Of a stretch of 64,000 nt of DNA, positions 30,160 through 38,902 are shown piece after piece (positions within the stretch are counted from its first letter, which is position 1; each line of letters opens with the position of its first letter). Location: contig JARULB010000006.1 of NCBI GenBank assembly GCA_029688905.1, forward strand, positions 186,001-250,000, in the 5' to 3' direction. Made by a program: the position numbers and the translations under genes. The notes beneath the pieces are model-generated. The model did not search any database and had not been told where the DNA came from. It saw only the letters and a program-made list of their open reading frames with translations. The stretch comes from Balneolales bacterium ANBcel1. GTDB lineage: Bacteria > Bacteroidota > Rhodothermia > Balneolales > Natronogracilivirgulaceae.

Positions 30160-30239
30160 AACGCTCCCTTATCATTACATCCCCATCGTCCATTGGAATG
30201 AATGATAATTCGGGATAACAATGTTATCAGGGAAGCGTT
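30160..30239 (+). repeat. Inverted repeats upstream of the processing protease gene
   Basis: AACGCTCCCT at 30160-30169 pairs with AGGGAAGCGTT at 30229-30239, with one bulged base. Inside it, GATAAC at 30214-30219 and GTTATC at 30223-30228 form a perfect hairpin with a three-base loop. The 30087-30286 interval otherwise has no gene. The structure could end the hslUV transcript or regulate the next gene; no T-run follows. Confidence 0.35.
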
Positions 30240-30286
30240 AAAATGAATGTAATTATCTGAATACGAAATCCAACCCTTCTCGCATA

Positions 30287-32167
30287 ATGAGTCTGAAACG
30301 ATTTGTAACTCCGCCGCTGGTTTCCATCCTGGTACTCTCCTTTCTTTACATCAGCGGTCTGGACCGGGTCACGACCAGTAACAATTCCCACGAAATCAAT
30401 CTCCGGAAGTACACCGAAGTCCAGAGTAAAATATATGAGAATCATGTGGATGAAATCAGCATCCTGGATTTGCATGTCAACAGTCTGAAGGGTTTTGTCG
30501 GGAATATCGCGGACACCACCCTGGATATTTCAGGCACGCCGCTCGACACCACATTCGCCGACCCTGATTTCTCTATCGGCTCCCTGCGTGAATCGGTTTC
30601 CCGTTTTGAACGCGCCTACCTGTTCCTCAAGAACAACTCTTCGGAGGAGGAAGACATGGTAGCCCGCACCGAAGACGCCATTAACGCGATGTTCCGGCCC
30701 CTCGATCCGCATTCGGTCTATATCGAGCCGGAAACCAGCGAGCGTATTCAGGATGAGTTCTCCGCCAGATTTGAAGGCGTCGGTATACAGTTTCAGGTCA
30801 TTGACGATACGATTACGGTGATTTCCGCAATTTCCAACGGACCAAGCGACCAGCTCGGAATCCGGTCAGGCGATCGGATCGTCACCATCGACGGCGAAAG
30901 CTCCGTAGGGTTCAGTGAGCAGGATGTGGTGAGCAGCCTCAGAGGTCCCAAGGGAACCCAGGTGAATGTCGGTATCCTGCGGCCCGGCATCGATCGGATG
31001 CTGGATTTTGAAATCACCAGGGATGAGATACCGCTCTACACGCTTGACAGCTCCTACATGCTGGATGAAAAAACCGGCTATATACGCGTTAACCGCTTCG
31101 CCGCAACCACGCACCAGGAATTCACCGAGGCGATGACCGACCTCCGGCGGGAGAATATGGAGCGGCTGATCCTCGACCTCAGAGGAAACCCCGGCGGCTA
31201 TCTGGAGCAGGCCGTGAGAATGACCAACGACTTTTTCCCCAGAGGCACCCGTCTTGTGGCAACACAAAGTCGCCACTCGCGCTTCACTTCGGAGTACCGG
31301 GCCCGCTACAACGGCCCATACCGCGATATTCCGCTCATCGTACTGGTGGATGAAGGGTCGGCATCCGGAAGTGAAATCGTCAGCGGCGCTATTCAGGACC
31401 ACGACCGCGGGCTGGTCGTAGGGCGACGAACCTTCGGCAAAGGACTGGTTCAACAGCAGTACGAACTCCCCGACAAAAGTAACATCCGTATTACCATCTC
31501 GCGATATCTCACGCCGAGCGGACGGGAAATTCAGAAACCCTACAAGGATGGCCGCGAGCAGTATGCCTATGAAATCTATGCGCGGGACCGTCAGGACGCC
31601 AGTGGAGATGTCAGCAAATTCATCCAGAATGTCCCCGATTCGCTGCGGTACACAACCTCGGCCGGCCGTGAAGTGTTTGGCGGCGGCGGAGTGGTGCCGG
31701 ACCATATCGTCGATCTCGAGCCCACCAACGAGCTGTTTGTGCTGATGCGGCGGAACAACGTCGGTTCGACTTTCGTCCGCGAATACATCGACCGTAAAGG
31801 CGAGTCTTTCCGGGACGAATGGCTGGAGCGCTTTGACGATTACCGAAGTGATTTCAGCTGGTCGGAGAGCAACCGGAACGAGTTCGTCAGCCGGCTTGAA
31901 AGCAAGGGACTGGTGGTTGCGGATACCGTCACGGCCGCCCGCATGGAGGATGACAAGCTCTACCTGAACCAGGAACTGCTGAAGGAGCAGCTTACCATAC
32001 CCCTGGGTTTCATGAAAGCGGATCTTTCCCGCCAGGTCTGGGGAAATGAGTATTTCTATCCCGTGATCAATGACGAGGTGGATGATATGGTGCGCATCGC
32101 CCTGACACTCTGGCCAGAAGTTCAGGAACTCAGGGTTATGCGTGAAAGCATCGAGGAGCGCTGGTAG
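30287..32167 (+). CDS. C-terminal processing peptidase (S41 family, CtpA-like)
   Basis: A 626-residue periplasmic serine protease. An N-terminal signal anchor (residues 9-24) is followed by a helical region and a PDZ domain (about 152-245; RFEGVGIQF, GIRSGDRIVTIDG). The S41 catalytic domain has LRGNPGGYLEQAV, the nucleophile S360 in DEGSASGSEIVSGAI and the general-base lysine K385 in RTFGKGLVQQ. The 25-residue Ser-Lys spacing is the family norm. The roughly 180 residues after the catalytic domain are charged and helical and are likely a capping region. Such proteases trim envelope proteins; the substrate is not known here. Confidence 0.92.
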   Translation: MSLKRFVTPPLVSILVLSFLYISGLDRVTTSNNSHEINLRKYTEVQSKIYENHVDEISILDLHVNSLKGFVGNIADTTLDISGTPLDTTFADPDFSIGSLRESVSRFERAYLFLKNNSSEEEDMVARTEDAINAMFRPLDPHSVYIEPETSERIQDEFSARFEGVGIQFQVIDDTITVISAISNGPSDQLGIRSGDRIVTIDGESSVGFSEQDVVSSLRGPKGTQVNVGILRPGIDRMLDFEITRDEIPLYTLDSSYMLDEKTGYIRVNRFAATTHQEFTEAMTDLRRENMERLILDLRGNPGGYLEQAVRMTNDFFPRGTRLVATQSRHSRFTSEYRARYNGPYRDIPLIVLVDEGSASGSEIVSGAIQDHDRGLVVGRRTFGKGLVQQQYELPDKSNIRITISRYLTPSGREIQKPYKDGREQYAYEIYARDRQDASGDVSKFIQNVPDSLRYTTSAGREVFGGGGVVPDHIVDLEPTNELFVLMRRNNVGSTFVREYIDRKGESFRDEWLERFDDYRSDFSWSESNRNEFVSRLESKGLVVADTVTAARMEDDKLYLNQELLKEQLTIPLGFMKADLSRQVWGNEYFYPVINDEVDDMVRIALTLWPEVQELRVMRESIEERW

Positions 32168-32205
32168 CCGGCCGAATCCATCCGTTTTTAGGGGCTCTGT
32201 TCCCC

Positions 32206-32919
32206 TCACCGGCATTCCAGCAACGCCAGCAGAGCACAGACCGCCGTCTCCGCGCGCAGACGGGCACTGCCAAGGCTCACTTCTCCCGCCCCGGCGGTAA
32301 CCGCGTCAGCTATCTCCTCTTCGGAGAAACCACCCTCGGGACCCACCAGCAGCAACGACGGAGCATCATTACTCCTTCCTGCGGATGGATCCTGCAGCCC
32401 GGACTCCTCGCTTGACAGATGAGCCATTAGCACCTGCCGGCCGGGGCCGTAATCCAAAAGTACCGATTTGAAATCATCACGCTCCTCCCACGCCGGAAGG
32501 TGGCAGCGGCGACTCTGTTTCATGGCCGAAAGGATGGTTGCGGCAACCCGTGACGGACGAATTCCTGTTTTTTCGGCATGGTCGGAGTGAACCAGTACGA
32601 TACGCGATGCCCCGAGTTCCACCGCTTTTTCGATAGCAAACTCCAGCCGGTCGCGCTGTTTGATGACTCCCATGGCAAGAATCCGGTCCGGTCCGGGCGG
32701 TATCGCCACCCGCGAAATCACCTCTCCGGTCACGGACTTCCTGTCGGCATGTGTCAGCCTTACCTCCAGCAGGTTTCCCGTGCCATCGGTTACCTGCACG
32801 AGATCCCCGGCCCGTTTTCTGAGCACCCGGACCATGTGATGCGCCTCCTCCTCCGGAAACACGATGTGGTCAGACCGACTCTGCTCCGGGGGCACATAAA
32901 ACAGAAAATGTGAATCCAT
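32206..32919 (-). CDS. rsmE: 16S rRNA (uracil-1498-N3)-methyltransferase
   Basis: A 237-residue SPOUT methyltransferase that modifies U1498 of 16S rRNA. The N-terminal PUA-like domain has HHMVRVLRKRAGDLVQVTDGTG. The knotted C-terminal domain carries the SAM-binding LLVGPEGGFSEEEI and the final VSLGSARLRAETAVCALLALL. The IQKRDRLEFAIEKAVELG-like helix (here VIKQRDRLEF) is also typical. It follows the dCTP deaminase gene by 18 bases and ends a minus-strand run that includes the rhamnose genes. Confidence 0.95.
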   Translation of the reverse strand: MDSHFLFYVPPEQSRSDHIVFPEEEAHHMVRVLRKRAGDLVQVTDGTGNLLEVRLTHADRKSVTGEVISRVAIPPGPDRILAMGVIKQRDRLEFAIEKAVELGASRIVLVHSDHAEKTGIRPSRVAATILSAMKQSRRCHLPAWEERDDFKSVLLDYGPGRQVLMAHLSSEESGLQDPSAGRSNDAPSLLLVGPEGGFSEEEIADAVTAGAGEVSLGSARLRAETAVCALLALLECR

Positions 32920-32937
32920 AGGTAAAATCTCCCGGTG

Positions 32938-34146
32938 TCATTCCCGGAAATGCTTCCCAAGCTTCAGTGACTGGCCCTGATAATTGCTTTTCAGATCCTG
33001 TCCGTAGAGATCATCCGGCAGTACGGTATTCGGCTCAAACACCATCCGAAAAAACGTCTGGCCGTCCTCAACGAGGAACGGAACGTCGTGAGAGCGCACT
33101 TCCAGTACCGCCTTGGCTCCGCCCTGGTCGACATCCCCCCCGAACCCGCTGTCGAAAAAGCCGGCGTAGTGGGTACGCAGTTCGCCGGAACCGGTATCGT
33201 AGGGAACCATTTCCGCGGCGAGATGGCGCGGGATACGGCAACGCTCCCTGGAGGCAAAAATGTAGAACGCCTCCGGTTCCAGGATCATGTAATCGTCCTT
33301 GCGGGCATAAATGGGGTCCCAAAATTCCCGGACGCCGTAACAGCCGGTTCTATCAAGATCGATAAGGTCGCGGTGCTTTTTGGCCTTGTACCCGACGATA
33401 TCTCCCTCCTTTCCCTGGAGGCTGACCCTCATGAAAAGTCCGTCGCGGACATTCAGGTCATCCACCGGCAGCGCTATACCCTCTTCGTTAAACAGGATCG
33501 GGTCCTTGATATGGGTGTGCAGAATATCCTGGTCGCTTAGCATTGCCTGGCCATGTCGAATCCGCAGCTGATTGAGCCGCTGACCGGTTTTAACCCGCAC
33601 CGGGAATGATTTCGGAACAACTTCCAGGTAGAGCTCGCCCCGGTATCCGCCCATGATTTCCTCAAAGCGATGCGAATAGTCGGTGATCAGCCGGGTGAAG
33701 ATGTCGAGCCGTCCGGTGCTGCTTTTGGGATTGGCCTTGGCGGTAAGCGGCACTTCGGTGGAGAGCGTGCCCATCGATCCGCCGTCGAACAGGCCGGGCG
33801 GCGGAAGCTCAAGAGTTTCCAGCAGCGGAATCAGATAGGCGCAATTCTGTTCCAGCACCGCCCCGTCCCGGATGTCCAGGGTATGCTGGGTGAGGCGTTC
33901 CATTTTGCTTTGCACCGTCTCGTTTTCCGGCAGAAAGCTGCATCTGACACGGTAGGCGGTGGTGCCCAACCGCAAATCCAGGGAGTTGGGCTGAAACTGA
34001 TCCTTCCGGATGGGATAGTCCGGGTGTGACCGTATGATCCCCAGGTCGCACAATTTCCTCAGATGCTGAATGGGCAGGATGCCGCGGGTGCGGATGGAGA
34101 GTGAGCCGGACATGTTACCCGGTTTATCGGCGGCTGTTTTGCTCAT
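32938..34146 (-). CDS. dcd: 2'-Deoxycytidine 5'-triphosphate deaminase, double-domain form
   Basis: A 402-residue protein of the long dCTP deaminase family, which fuses two dUTPase/DCD-like domains. The first covers about residues 25-190 (QFQPNSLDLRLGTTAYRVR, then ANPKSSTGRLDIFTRLITD) and the second about 200-400 (DDYMILEPEAFYIFASRERCRIP, then YAGFFDSGFGGD). The PKSSTGR motif and the substrate-binding FDSGFGG are visible. The enzyme makes dUTP from dCTP; dut at 21095-21547 would remove it. The start codon overlaps the stop of the EVE gene (ATGA), which fixes it at 34146 even though a later methionine exists. Confidence 0.85.
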   Translation of the reverse strand: MSKTAADKPGNMSGSLSIRTRGILPIQHLRKLCDLGIIRSHPDYPIRKDQFQPNSLDLRLGTTAYRVRCSFLPENETVQSKMERLTQHTLDIRDGAVLEQNCAYLIPLLETLELPPPGLFDGGSMGTLSTEVPLTAKANPKSSTGRLDIFTRLITDYSHRFEEIMGGYRGELYLEVVPKSFPVRVKTGQRLNQLRIRHGQAMLSDQDILHTHIKDPILFNEEGIALPVDDLNVRDGLFMRVSLQGKEGDIVGYKAKKHRDLIDLDRTGCYGVREFWDPIYARKDDYMILEPEAFYIFASRERCRIPRHLAAEMVPYDTGSGELRTHYAGFFDSGFGGDVDQGGAKAVLEVRSHDVPFLVEDGQTFFRMVFEPNTVLPDDLYGQDLKSNYQGQSLKLGKHFRE

Positions 34147-34622
34147 TTCGGATCCACCCCGGCCAGTTCATGGATGATCTTCCACTCCTGCTCGGTCACC
34201 GGCTGAATGGAAAGTCTGCTTCCCTTGCGAATGACCATCATATCCTCCAGGCCCGGTGTCTCCTTGATCTGCTCGCGGGTTACCGGCGGATCGAATTTCG
34301 CCGTGAACTGCACATCCACCAGAATCCACCGGGGGTTGTCTTTCGAGCTTTTCGGGTCGAAGTATTTGGAGCCGGGGTCAAACTGGGATGGATCGGGATA
34401 AGGTTCGCCGGCAACATTCATCGTACCGACAACCGCCAGCGGTTTCGCTCTCGAATGGTAGAACAGTACTCCGTCACCCACTTTCATCTCATCCCGCATG
34501 AAGTTCCTTGCCTGGTAGTTACGGATTCCCTCCCAATAGGTGGTGCCGTTTTCCCGGCTGATCAGGTCGTCGATGCTGAATTCGTAGGGTTCCGACTTCA
34601 TCAGCCAATAATTTCTCGCCAT
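34143..34622 (-). CDS. EVE-domain protein
   Basis: A 159-residue single EVE domain, related to the YTH/PUA fold and to human THYN1. Landmarks are YWLMKSEPYEFSIDDL at the start, GIRNYQARNFMRDEMKVGD, VLFYHSRAKP and the final VIRKGSRLSIQPVTEQEW. EVE domains recognise modified bases in DNA or RNA and in some genomes associate with restriction, but the sole context here is housekeeping. GAAGGAG lies just before the ATG, one of the best ribosome binding sites in the window. It overlaps dcd by four bases. Confidence 0.92.
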   Translation of the reverse strand: MARNYWLMKSEPYEFSIDDLISRENGTTYWEGIRNYQARNFMRDEMKVGDGVLFYHSRAKPLAVVGTMNVAGEPYPDPSQFDPGSKYFDPKSSKDNPRWILVDVQFTAKFDPPVTREQIKETPGLEDMMVIRKGSRLSIQPVTEQEWKIIHELAGVDPK

Positions 34623-34667
34623 GGTCTCCTTCGTTTTAATCTGTGTGTTACGTTCGTGCCGCCTGGC

Positions 34668-35666
34668 TCAAGAATAGCGGTTGATGTACCAGGCAACGGT
34701 TTGCCGAAGCTGGTCTTCAAAATTCATTTTGGGCTTCCAGCCAAGTTCCCCGGATATTTTGGACGGATCGATGGCGTAGCGCAGATCGTGTCCCGCCCGG
34801 TCGGTTACAAAGCTGATGAGGTTGTTGTAATCGCCATCGGGGCCTTCGCCTTTCTCCTCATTCAGAAGGTTGCAGAGGAGCCGCACCAGGTCGATGTTCT
34901 TCCACTCGTTATGCCCGCCGATGATGTAGGTCTCCCCGGTCCTTCCGCGCTCAAACACATCCAGGATGGCGCTGCAATGATCATCCACATAGAGCCAGTC
35001 ACGCACATTTTCCCCTTTGCCGTAGACCGGAATCGGCTCGTGCGCCAGCGCTTTCCGGATAACGGTGGGAATCAGCTTTTCGTCGTGCTGATGCGGACCG
35101 AAATTGTTTGAGCAGTTGGTGGTAACGACATTCATGCCGAAGGTTTTGTGATACGACCGCACCAGGAAGTCGCTTCCCGCTTTGGTGGCCGAGTAGGGAG
35201 AGTTCGGCGCGTAGGGTGTTTTTTCGGTGAATACCCCATCCCGGCCCAGCGATCCGTACACTTCGTCGGTGGATACATGCAGGAACCGTTTGGTGGCGAA
35301 GGTGTCGGGATCCTTGAGCCAGAACTGCCGGCACTCCTCCAGCAGGTTGAAGGTACCGACCACATTGGACATCACAAACGGTTCGGGTCCCTTGATGGAG
35401 TTGTCCACATGGGATTCGGCCGCCAGATGCATCACCGCGTCGGGACGAAATTCCCGGACAACTTTGCTGACGGTGCTGCGATCGACCAGGTCGGCCTGGA
35501 CAAACCGGTAGGCCGGATTGCCCTCCACCGGTTTGAGGTACTCCGGATCGGATGCGTACGTCAGCTTGTCCAGGTTCAGGATTTCAAAATCATTCTGCTG
35601 CGAGAGCAGGAACAAAATCAGGTTTGAGCCGATAAAGCCGGCACCGCCGGTCACAATTAGTTTCAT
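34668..35666 (-). CDS. rfbB: dTDP-glucose 4,6-dehydratase
   Basis: Second step of dTDP-L-rhamnose synthesis, using bound NAD. From the ATG at 35666 it has 332 residues and begins with the Rossmann motif VTGGAGFIGSNL. The catalytic YSATK is present, as is the family-specific ST-D-E motif (HVSTDEVYG). NCSNNFGPHQHDEKLIP and the C-terminal GHDLRYAIDPSKI confirm RmlB rather than a general epimerase. The frame extends upstream to 35738 without similarity. It is the last of the three rfb genes in this run. rfbA, the thymidylyltransferase, is not in the window. Confidence 0.95.
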   Translation of the reverse strand: MKLIVTGGAGFIGSNLILFLLSQQNDFEILNLDKLTYASDPEYLKPVEGNPAYRFVQADLVDRSTVSKVVREFRPDAVMHLAAESHVDNSIKGPEPFVMSNVVGTFNLLEECRQFWLKDPDTFATKRFLHVSTDEVYGSLGRDGVFTEKTPYAPNSPYSATKAGSDFLVRSYHKTFGMNVVTTNCSNNFGPHQHDEKLIPTVIRKALAHEPIPVYGKGENVRDWLYVDDHCSAILDVFERGRTGETYIIGGHNEWKNIDLVRLLCNLLNEEKGEGPDGDYNNLISFVTDRAGHDLRYAIDPSKISGELGWKPKMNFEDQLRQTVAWYINRYS

Positions 35667-35792
35667 AGTAACGGATTTTTCAGGGTAAGGGGCCGTACAT
35701 CCGGGGATAATCTCGGAAAGAACACGCCGGAAGCACAAATGGGCTATCTGTTGCCGGGAGCCGTTTAGTGCACATCCTGCCGACCGGTGACA

Positions 35793-36341
35793 TCACCCCC
35801 CGAAATCATCGGACTTGAGTTCAGAAAGAAACGGAAGTTTTTGATCTTTTGCAGATAAAATGGGCGTCGAAGAGGGCCATTCGATTCCGATTTCCGGATC
35901 GTTCCAGCGAATGCCCCGTTCCCCTTCAGGGTGATAGTAATCGCTGCATTTGTAGAGGAAAGTCGCTTCCGCGGAGAGTACAAAAAAACCGTGTGCGAAA
36001 CCCTCGGGGATGTAGAGCATCTCCTTGTTGGCTTCGGAGAGACGGCAGCTTACGTGCCTCCCGAATGTCGGGGAATTCCGGCGCACATCCACCGCTACAT
36101 CCAGGATTTCGCCGGAGGTGACCATCACCAGTTTGGCCTGGGGCCGCTCTGCCTGGTAATGGAGCCCGCGCAAGGTACCCTGCACCGACCGCGATATGTT
36201 GTCCTGTATAAAACGCTTGTCAATTCCCGCTTGCTCAAACAATTCCTGTCGATATGTCTCTGCAAAAAAACCGCGGCGATCCTTGAAAATTTTGGGCCTG
36301 ACCAGCACCACTTCTTCCAGTTCTGTGGGAACAAACTCCAT
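35793..36341 (-). CDS. rfbC: dTDP-4-dehydrorhamnose 3,5-epimerase
   Basis: A 182-residue cupin enzyme of dTDP-L-rhamnose synthesis. Characteristic segments are KIFKDRRGFFAETYRQELF, FIQDNISRSVQGTLRGLHYQ with the catalytic His, VVDVRRNSPTFGRHV-like (here VAVDVRRNSPTFG) and IPEGFAHGFFVLS. The last WNDPEIGIEWP block matches the dimer interface. It lies between rfbD and rfbB in the same direction. Confidence 0.96.
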   Translation of the reverse strand: MEFVPTELEEVVLVRPKIFKDRRGFFAETYRQELFEQAGIDKRFIQDNISRSVQGTLRGLHYQAERPQAKLVMVTSGEILDVAVDVRRNSPTFGRHVSCRLSEANKEMLYIPEGFAHGFFVLSAEATFLYKCSDYYHPEGERGIRWNDPEIGIEWPSSTPILSAKDQKLPFLSELKSDDFGG

Positions 36342-36384
36342 TGCTGCTATTCTGTTAATTCGTTAATTATTTCGAAACCGGATT

Positions 36385-37302
36385 TCAGTCCGGCAGGTCC
36401 CGCATGAATTCCGCCAGCTCTTCCTGCCAGGGCAAAATACGTGATCCTTTTACTTCCGCCAATCTTTTGATGCACAATCGTGACCATTCCGGCCTGGCGG
36501 CTTTGGTCGGGTACTCCGAGGTCGGAATGGGGATCACCGAAACCGGGCCATGGTTCCGGTCGGTACCGTTTCCCCGGCTTCTGTGCTTTTCGAAGACGGC
36601 TTTGGCGAAATCGTACCATGTTGTCTCTCCCGCAGATGAAATGTGCCAGGTTCCCCGCTGTTCCGCTTCGATCAGAGCCATGGTATTGAGGACGGCGGGC
36701 CGGGTAAAGGTGGGACACCCGTGCTGGTCGTTGACTACGTTTATCTGTTTTTTTTCGCGAGCCAGTCTCAGCATGGTATGGATGAAATTATTGCCGTAAT
36801 GGCCGCACAGCCAGGAAACCCGAACGATGAGATGCGGGCACCTTTCTTGCTGAATCGCCTTTTCCCCCATCCACTTGGTTTCACCGTACCTGTTCACGGG
36901 ATGTGGCTCGGCGGCTTCCGGATACCCTTCAGGGTAGGCGGCGCGGTCTTCCAGCTTCCCGGCAAAAACATAATCCGTGGAGTAATGGACCAGCAGTGTG
37001 CCGTGGTCCGCGCATAGCCGGGCCAGATTGCCGGCAGCCACCGAATTGACCTTGCCGGCGGTAACCGCGTCCTCTTCGGCCTGGTCGACCGCCGTGTATG
37101 CCGCCGCATTGATTACAATATCCGGACGAAATTTCGCGATCACACCGCGCACCTCATCGGGACGGGTGATGTCCACCTCCTTGCGGGTACATGCTTTGTA
37201 CGCATAGCCGTGGGTTTTGAGATACCGGGCCCATTCCGCGCCAAGCTGACCACCCGCGCCAAGGAGCAGCCAGCGCTGATTTTCAGGTGTCATCGGGTCC
37301 AT
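36385..37302 (-). CDS. rfbD: dTDP-4-dehydrorhamnose reductase
   Basis: Last step of dTDP-L-rhamnose synthesis, reducing the 4-keto group with NAD(P)H. The 305-residue protein has the Rossmann start LLLGAGGQLGAEWARYL, ADRIVNAAAYTAVDQAEED-like (here PDIVINAAAYTAVDQAEED), STDYVFAG and the YGETKWMGE catalytic Tyr/Lys. Two methionines (residues 1 and 4) could be the start. It is the first rfb gene in transcription order. Rhamnose is expected to go into surface polysaccharide. Confidence 0.95.
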   Translation of the reverse strand: MDPMTPENQRWLLLGAGGQLGAEWARYLKTHGYAYKACTRKEVDITRPDEVRGVIAKFRPDIVINAAAYTAVDQAEEDAVTAGKVNSVAAGNLARLCADHGTLLVHYSTDYVFAGKLEDRAAYPEGYPEAAEPHPVNRYGETKWMGEKAIQQERCPHLIVRVSWLCGHYGNNFIHTMLRLAREKKQINVVNDQHGCPTFTRPAVLNTMALIEAEQRGTWHISSAGETTWYDFAKAVFEKHRSRGNGTDRNHGPVSVIPIPTSEYPTKAARPEWSRLCIKRLAEVKGSRILPWQEELAEFMRDLPD

Positions 37303-37339
37303 ATCCTGATTCGGGTTTGATTTAGGTTAGTTTTTGCGG

Positions 37340-37507
37340 TTAGCGGATGTAAAACAAAGGCTCTGTTTGCCGGCGGATCGTGCCGGCGACTCTGTCCTCT
37401 TCAGCGAGATCGTTCGCTTCAGCGTTTCCGTCTGTTTCAGCAAAACCGGCTGCTTCAGGGAATGCATTCTGCTGATCGATTACGGCTGTTTCAGCATAAT
37501 AGGACAT
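37340..37507 (-). CDS. Possible 55-residue protein with six-residue periodicity
   Basis: A short open frame between the THUMP-like methyltransferase and rfbD. On the plus strand the word TTCAG recurs at 37400, 37418, 37436, 37454 and 37490, i.e. at multiples of 18 bases. Read on the minus strand this gives hexapeptide units such as YAETAV, FPEAAG, FAETDG, NAEAND and LAEEDR, acidic and alanine-rich. A GGCGGG precedes the ATG, but with only one base of spacing. The phase of the repeat and the absence of stops fit coding, yet no family is recognised, and a simple degenerate 18-base repeat without function is equally possible. Confidence 0.3.
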   Translation of the reverse strand: MSYYAETAVIDQQNAFPEAAGFAETDGNAEANDLAEEDRVAGTIRRQTEPLFYIR

Positions 37508-37571
37508 TCCCGCCAATTGCTAAAGGATGGCTTTCTGCTTCCGGGAGCAACAGCTGCAAGGAAACACCCTC

Positions 37572-38882
37572 TTATTGCGGCACAGCCCTGGCAACAAGTA
37601 TCACCAATGATCCCGTATAATCTCTGGTAGCAATAAGATGGGCGTCATCGCCCATGCGGCACTGAAGTTTTTTGTAGAGCTGATCGACGGTCAGGGGAAA
37701 ACCGCGCCGGTGAATATGTACGCAGCGCATGCCCATACCGGACAACCATTTATTGACTTGCTTCGGCTTGTACGGAAGTATTGCATCGACCCTGTACGTG
37801 CGTCCGGGAAAATCTTCGATTGTCCTGTTGCCGGTTAGATAACCGATCTCCGGATGTACTCGACGCAGGCCAAACCGTCCGGAGAGCGCATCAATCAGGC
37901 GCATTTTAAATAATGCCGGATCCGCTTCAAAAAGATATGTGCCGACAGCATCGACCTCGGGGGCGGGCGTGCCGGTTTGCTCCCCGGCCAGGCGAAACCG
38001 CACGGTACCATCTCTGTGAAGCAATACCGACTCAAATATAACAGCGGAACGGGCGGGCCGCGCCGGGTTGCAGTCAGCCAGCAGCTCCTTGACCTCACCA
38101 TCGACCGAAATGGCCATCAGGCGCTCCGCATCAGGGAGCAACCGTGCTGTTTCGGCCGGATCCACCATCGGTGACAGCTTAATCAGGTAGCGGTCAGCTG
38201 AAGAGCGAAGCAGATCCAGGTGATCCAGCACCGGTGGATCGCTCTCCTGCAGAGCATACACACGTCGGCCGGAAAATCGGCGGGACGGATCGACGTAGAT
38301 CAGCGAGCCTGTTCGAGGAACTTCCGGAGTGCCGGTGGTTTTTCCGATGGCTGCTGTGGATGGGGCCGAACCGTGTTCCGAACCCTGGCCGGCAAATGTG
38401 TGTGCATGGGTTTCAAGCCACCTGATCGCATCCCCACTGAAATATTTGATGCGGTCTGTCAGTTCCTGCAAGCGGTGATTATGCCGCGCCAGGCCGGCCA
38501 GCACGGTATTGCGCTCACAGTAAAATACGCGGGCACCCGCCGATGCCCATGCTGCGGAATCGATTCCGAGTCCGCCGGTAAGATCGGTCACCACGGCGGC
38601 GGGCCACTCCGAGGCCCTGAAAACGGCAGCGGCGAACCCGGATGACTGTTCAAGCGCCTCGCGGGTGTAGATCATTCCCGGTCGGTGAAACGCTCCGAGT
38701 TTTGATTCTGCCCTGGGGTAGCAATGCAGCTGGTCGGCGATCTCCCGGGCGGGGAAGTCTCCATTGTCACGAAAACGCAGCGCAAAGTCCGCCGGATCCG
38801 CATCCTGATGCTCCTCCAGCACTTCAAGCCAGTTCCTGCAAGCAATCAGCGGATGCGTTTCGGATGCCGGAGAATCAGGCAT
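37572..38882 (-). CDS. THUMP-like class I SAM-dependent methyltransferase (PG1098 family)
   Basis: A 436-residue protein. The N-terminal helical part (about 1-80) is followed by a Rossmann methyltransferase domain with VVTDLTGGLGIDSAAWASAG as the SAM-binding motif I. LIYVDPSRR provides the motif IV-like acidic/Pro segment. The C-terminal half (about 330-436) matches the THUMP-like / ferredoxin-like domains of the PG1098 family, with PKQVNKWLSGMG and a final VILVARAV strand. The family is common in Bacteroidota and is thought to modify RNA, but the target is not established. It precedes the rfb genes with a 269-base gap. Confidence 0.82.
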   Translation of the reverse strand: MPDSPASETHPLIACRNWLEVLEEHQDADPADFALRFRDNGDFPAREIADQLHCYPRAESKLGAFHRPGMIYTREALEQSSGFAAAVFRASEWPAAVVTDLTGGLGIDSAAWASAGARVFYCERNTVLAGLARHNHRLQELTDRIKYFSGDAIRWLETHAHTFAGQGSEHGSAPSTAAIGKTTGTPEVPRTGSLIYVDPSRRFSGRRVYALQESDPPVLDHLDLLRSSADRYLIKLSPMVDPAETARLLPDAERLMAISVDGEVKELLADCNPARPARSAVIFESVLLHRDGTVRFRLAGEQTGTPAPEVDAVGTYLFEADPALFKMRLIDALSGRFGLRRVHPEIGYLTGNRTIEDFPGRTYRVDAILPYKPKQVNKWLSGMGMRCVHIHRRGFPLTVDQLYKKLQCRMGDDAHLIATRDYTGSLVILVARAVPQ

Positions 38883-38902
38883 GGGGTACGGTTGGGTTGT
38901 TG

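Noticed and set aside
30866-32215. Long open frame on the strand opposite to the processing protease
   Set aside because: It mirrors the codon structure of the clearly coding plus-strand gene; similar shadows oppose ilvB (5607-6530), the RNase (26043-27446) and leuC (11460-12416).
34143-34622. EVE protein as part of a restriction or defence island
   Set aside because: Neighbours are housekeeping genes (dcd, rsmE, rfb); no nuclease, methylase or helicase is present.
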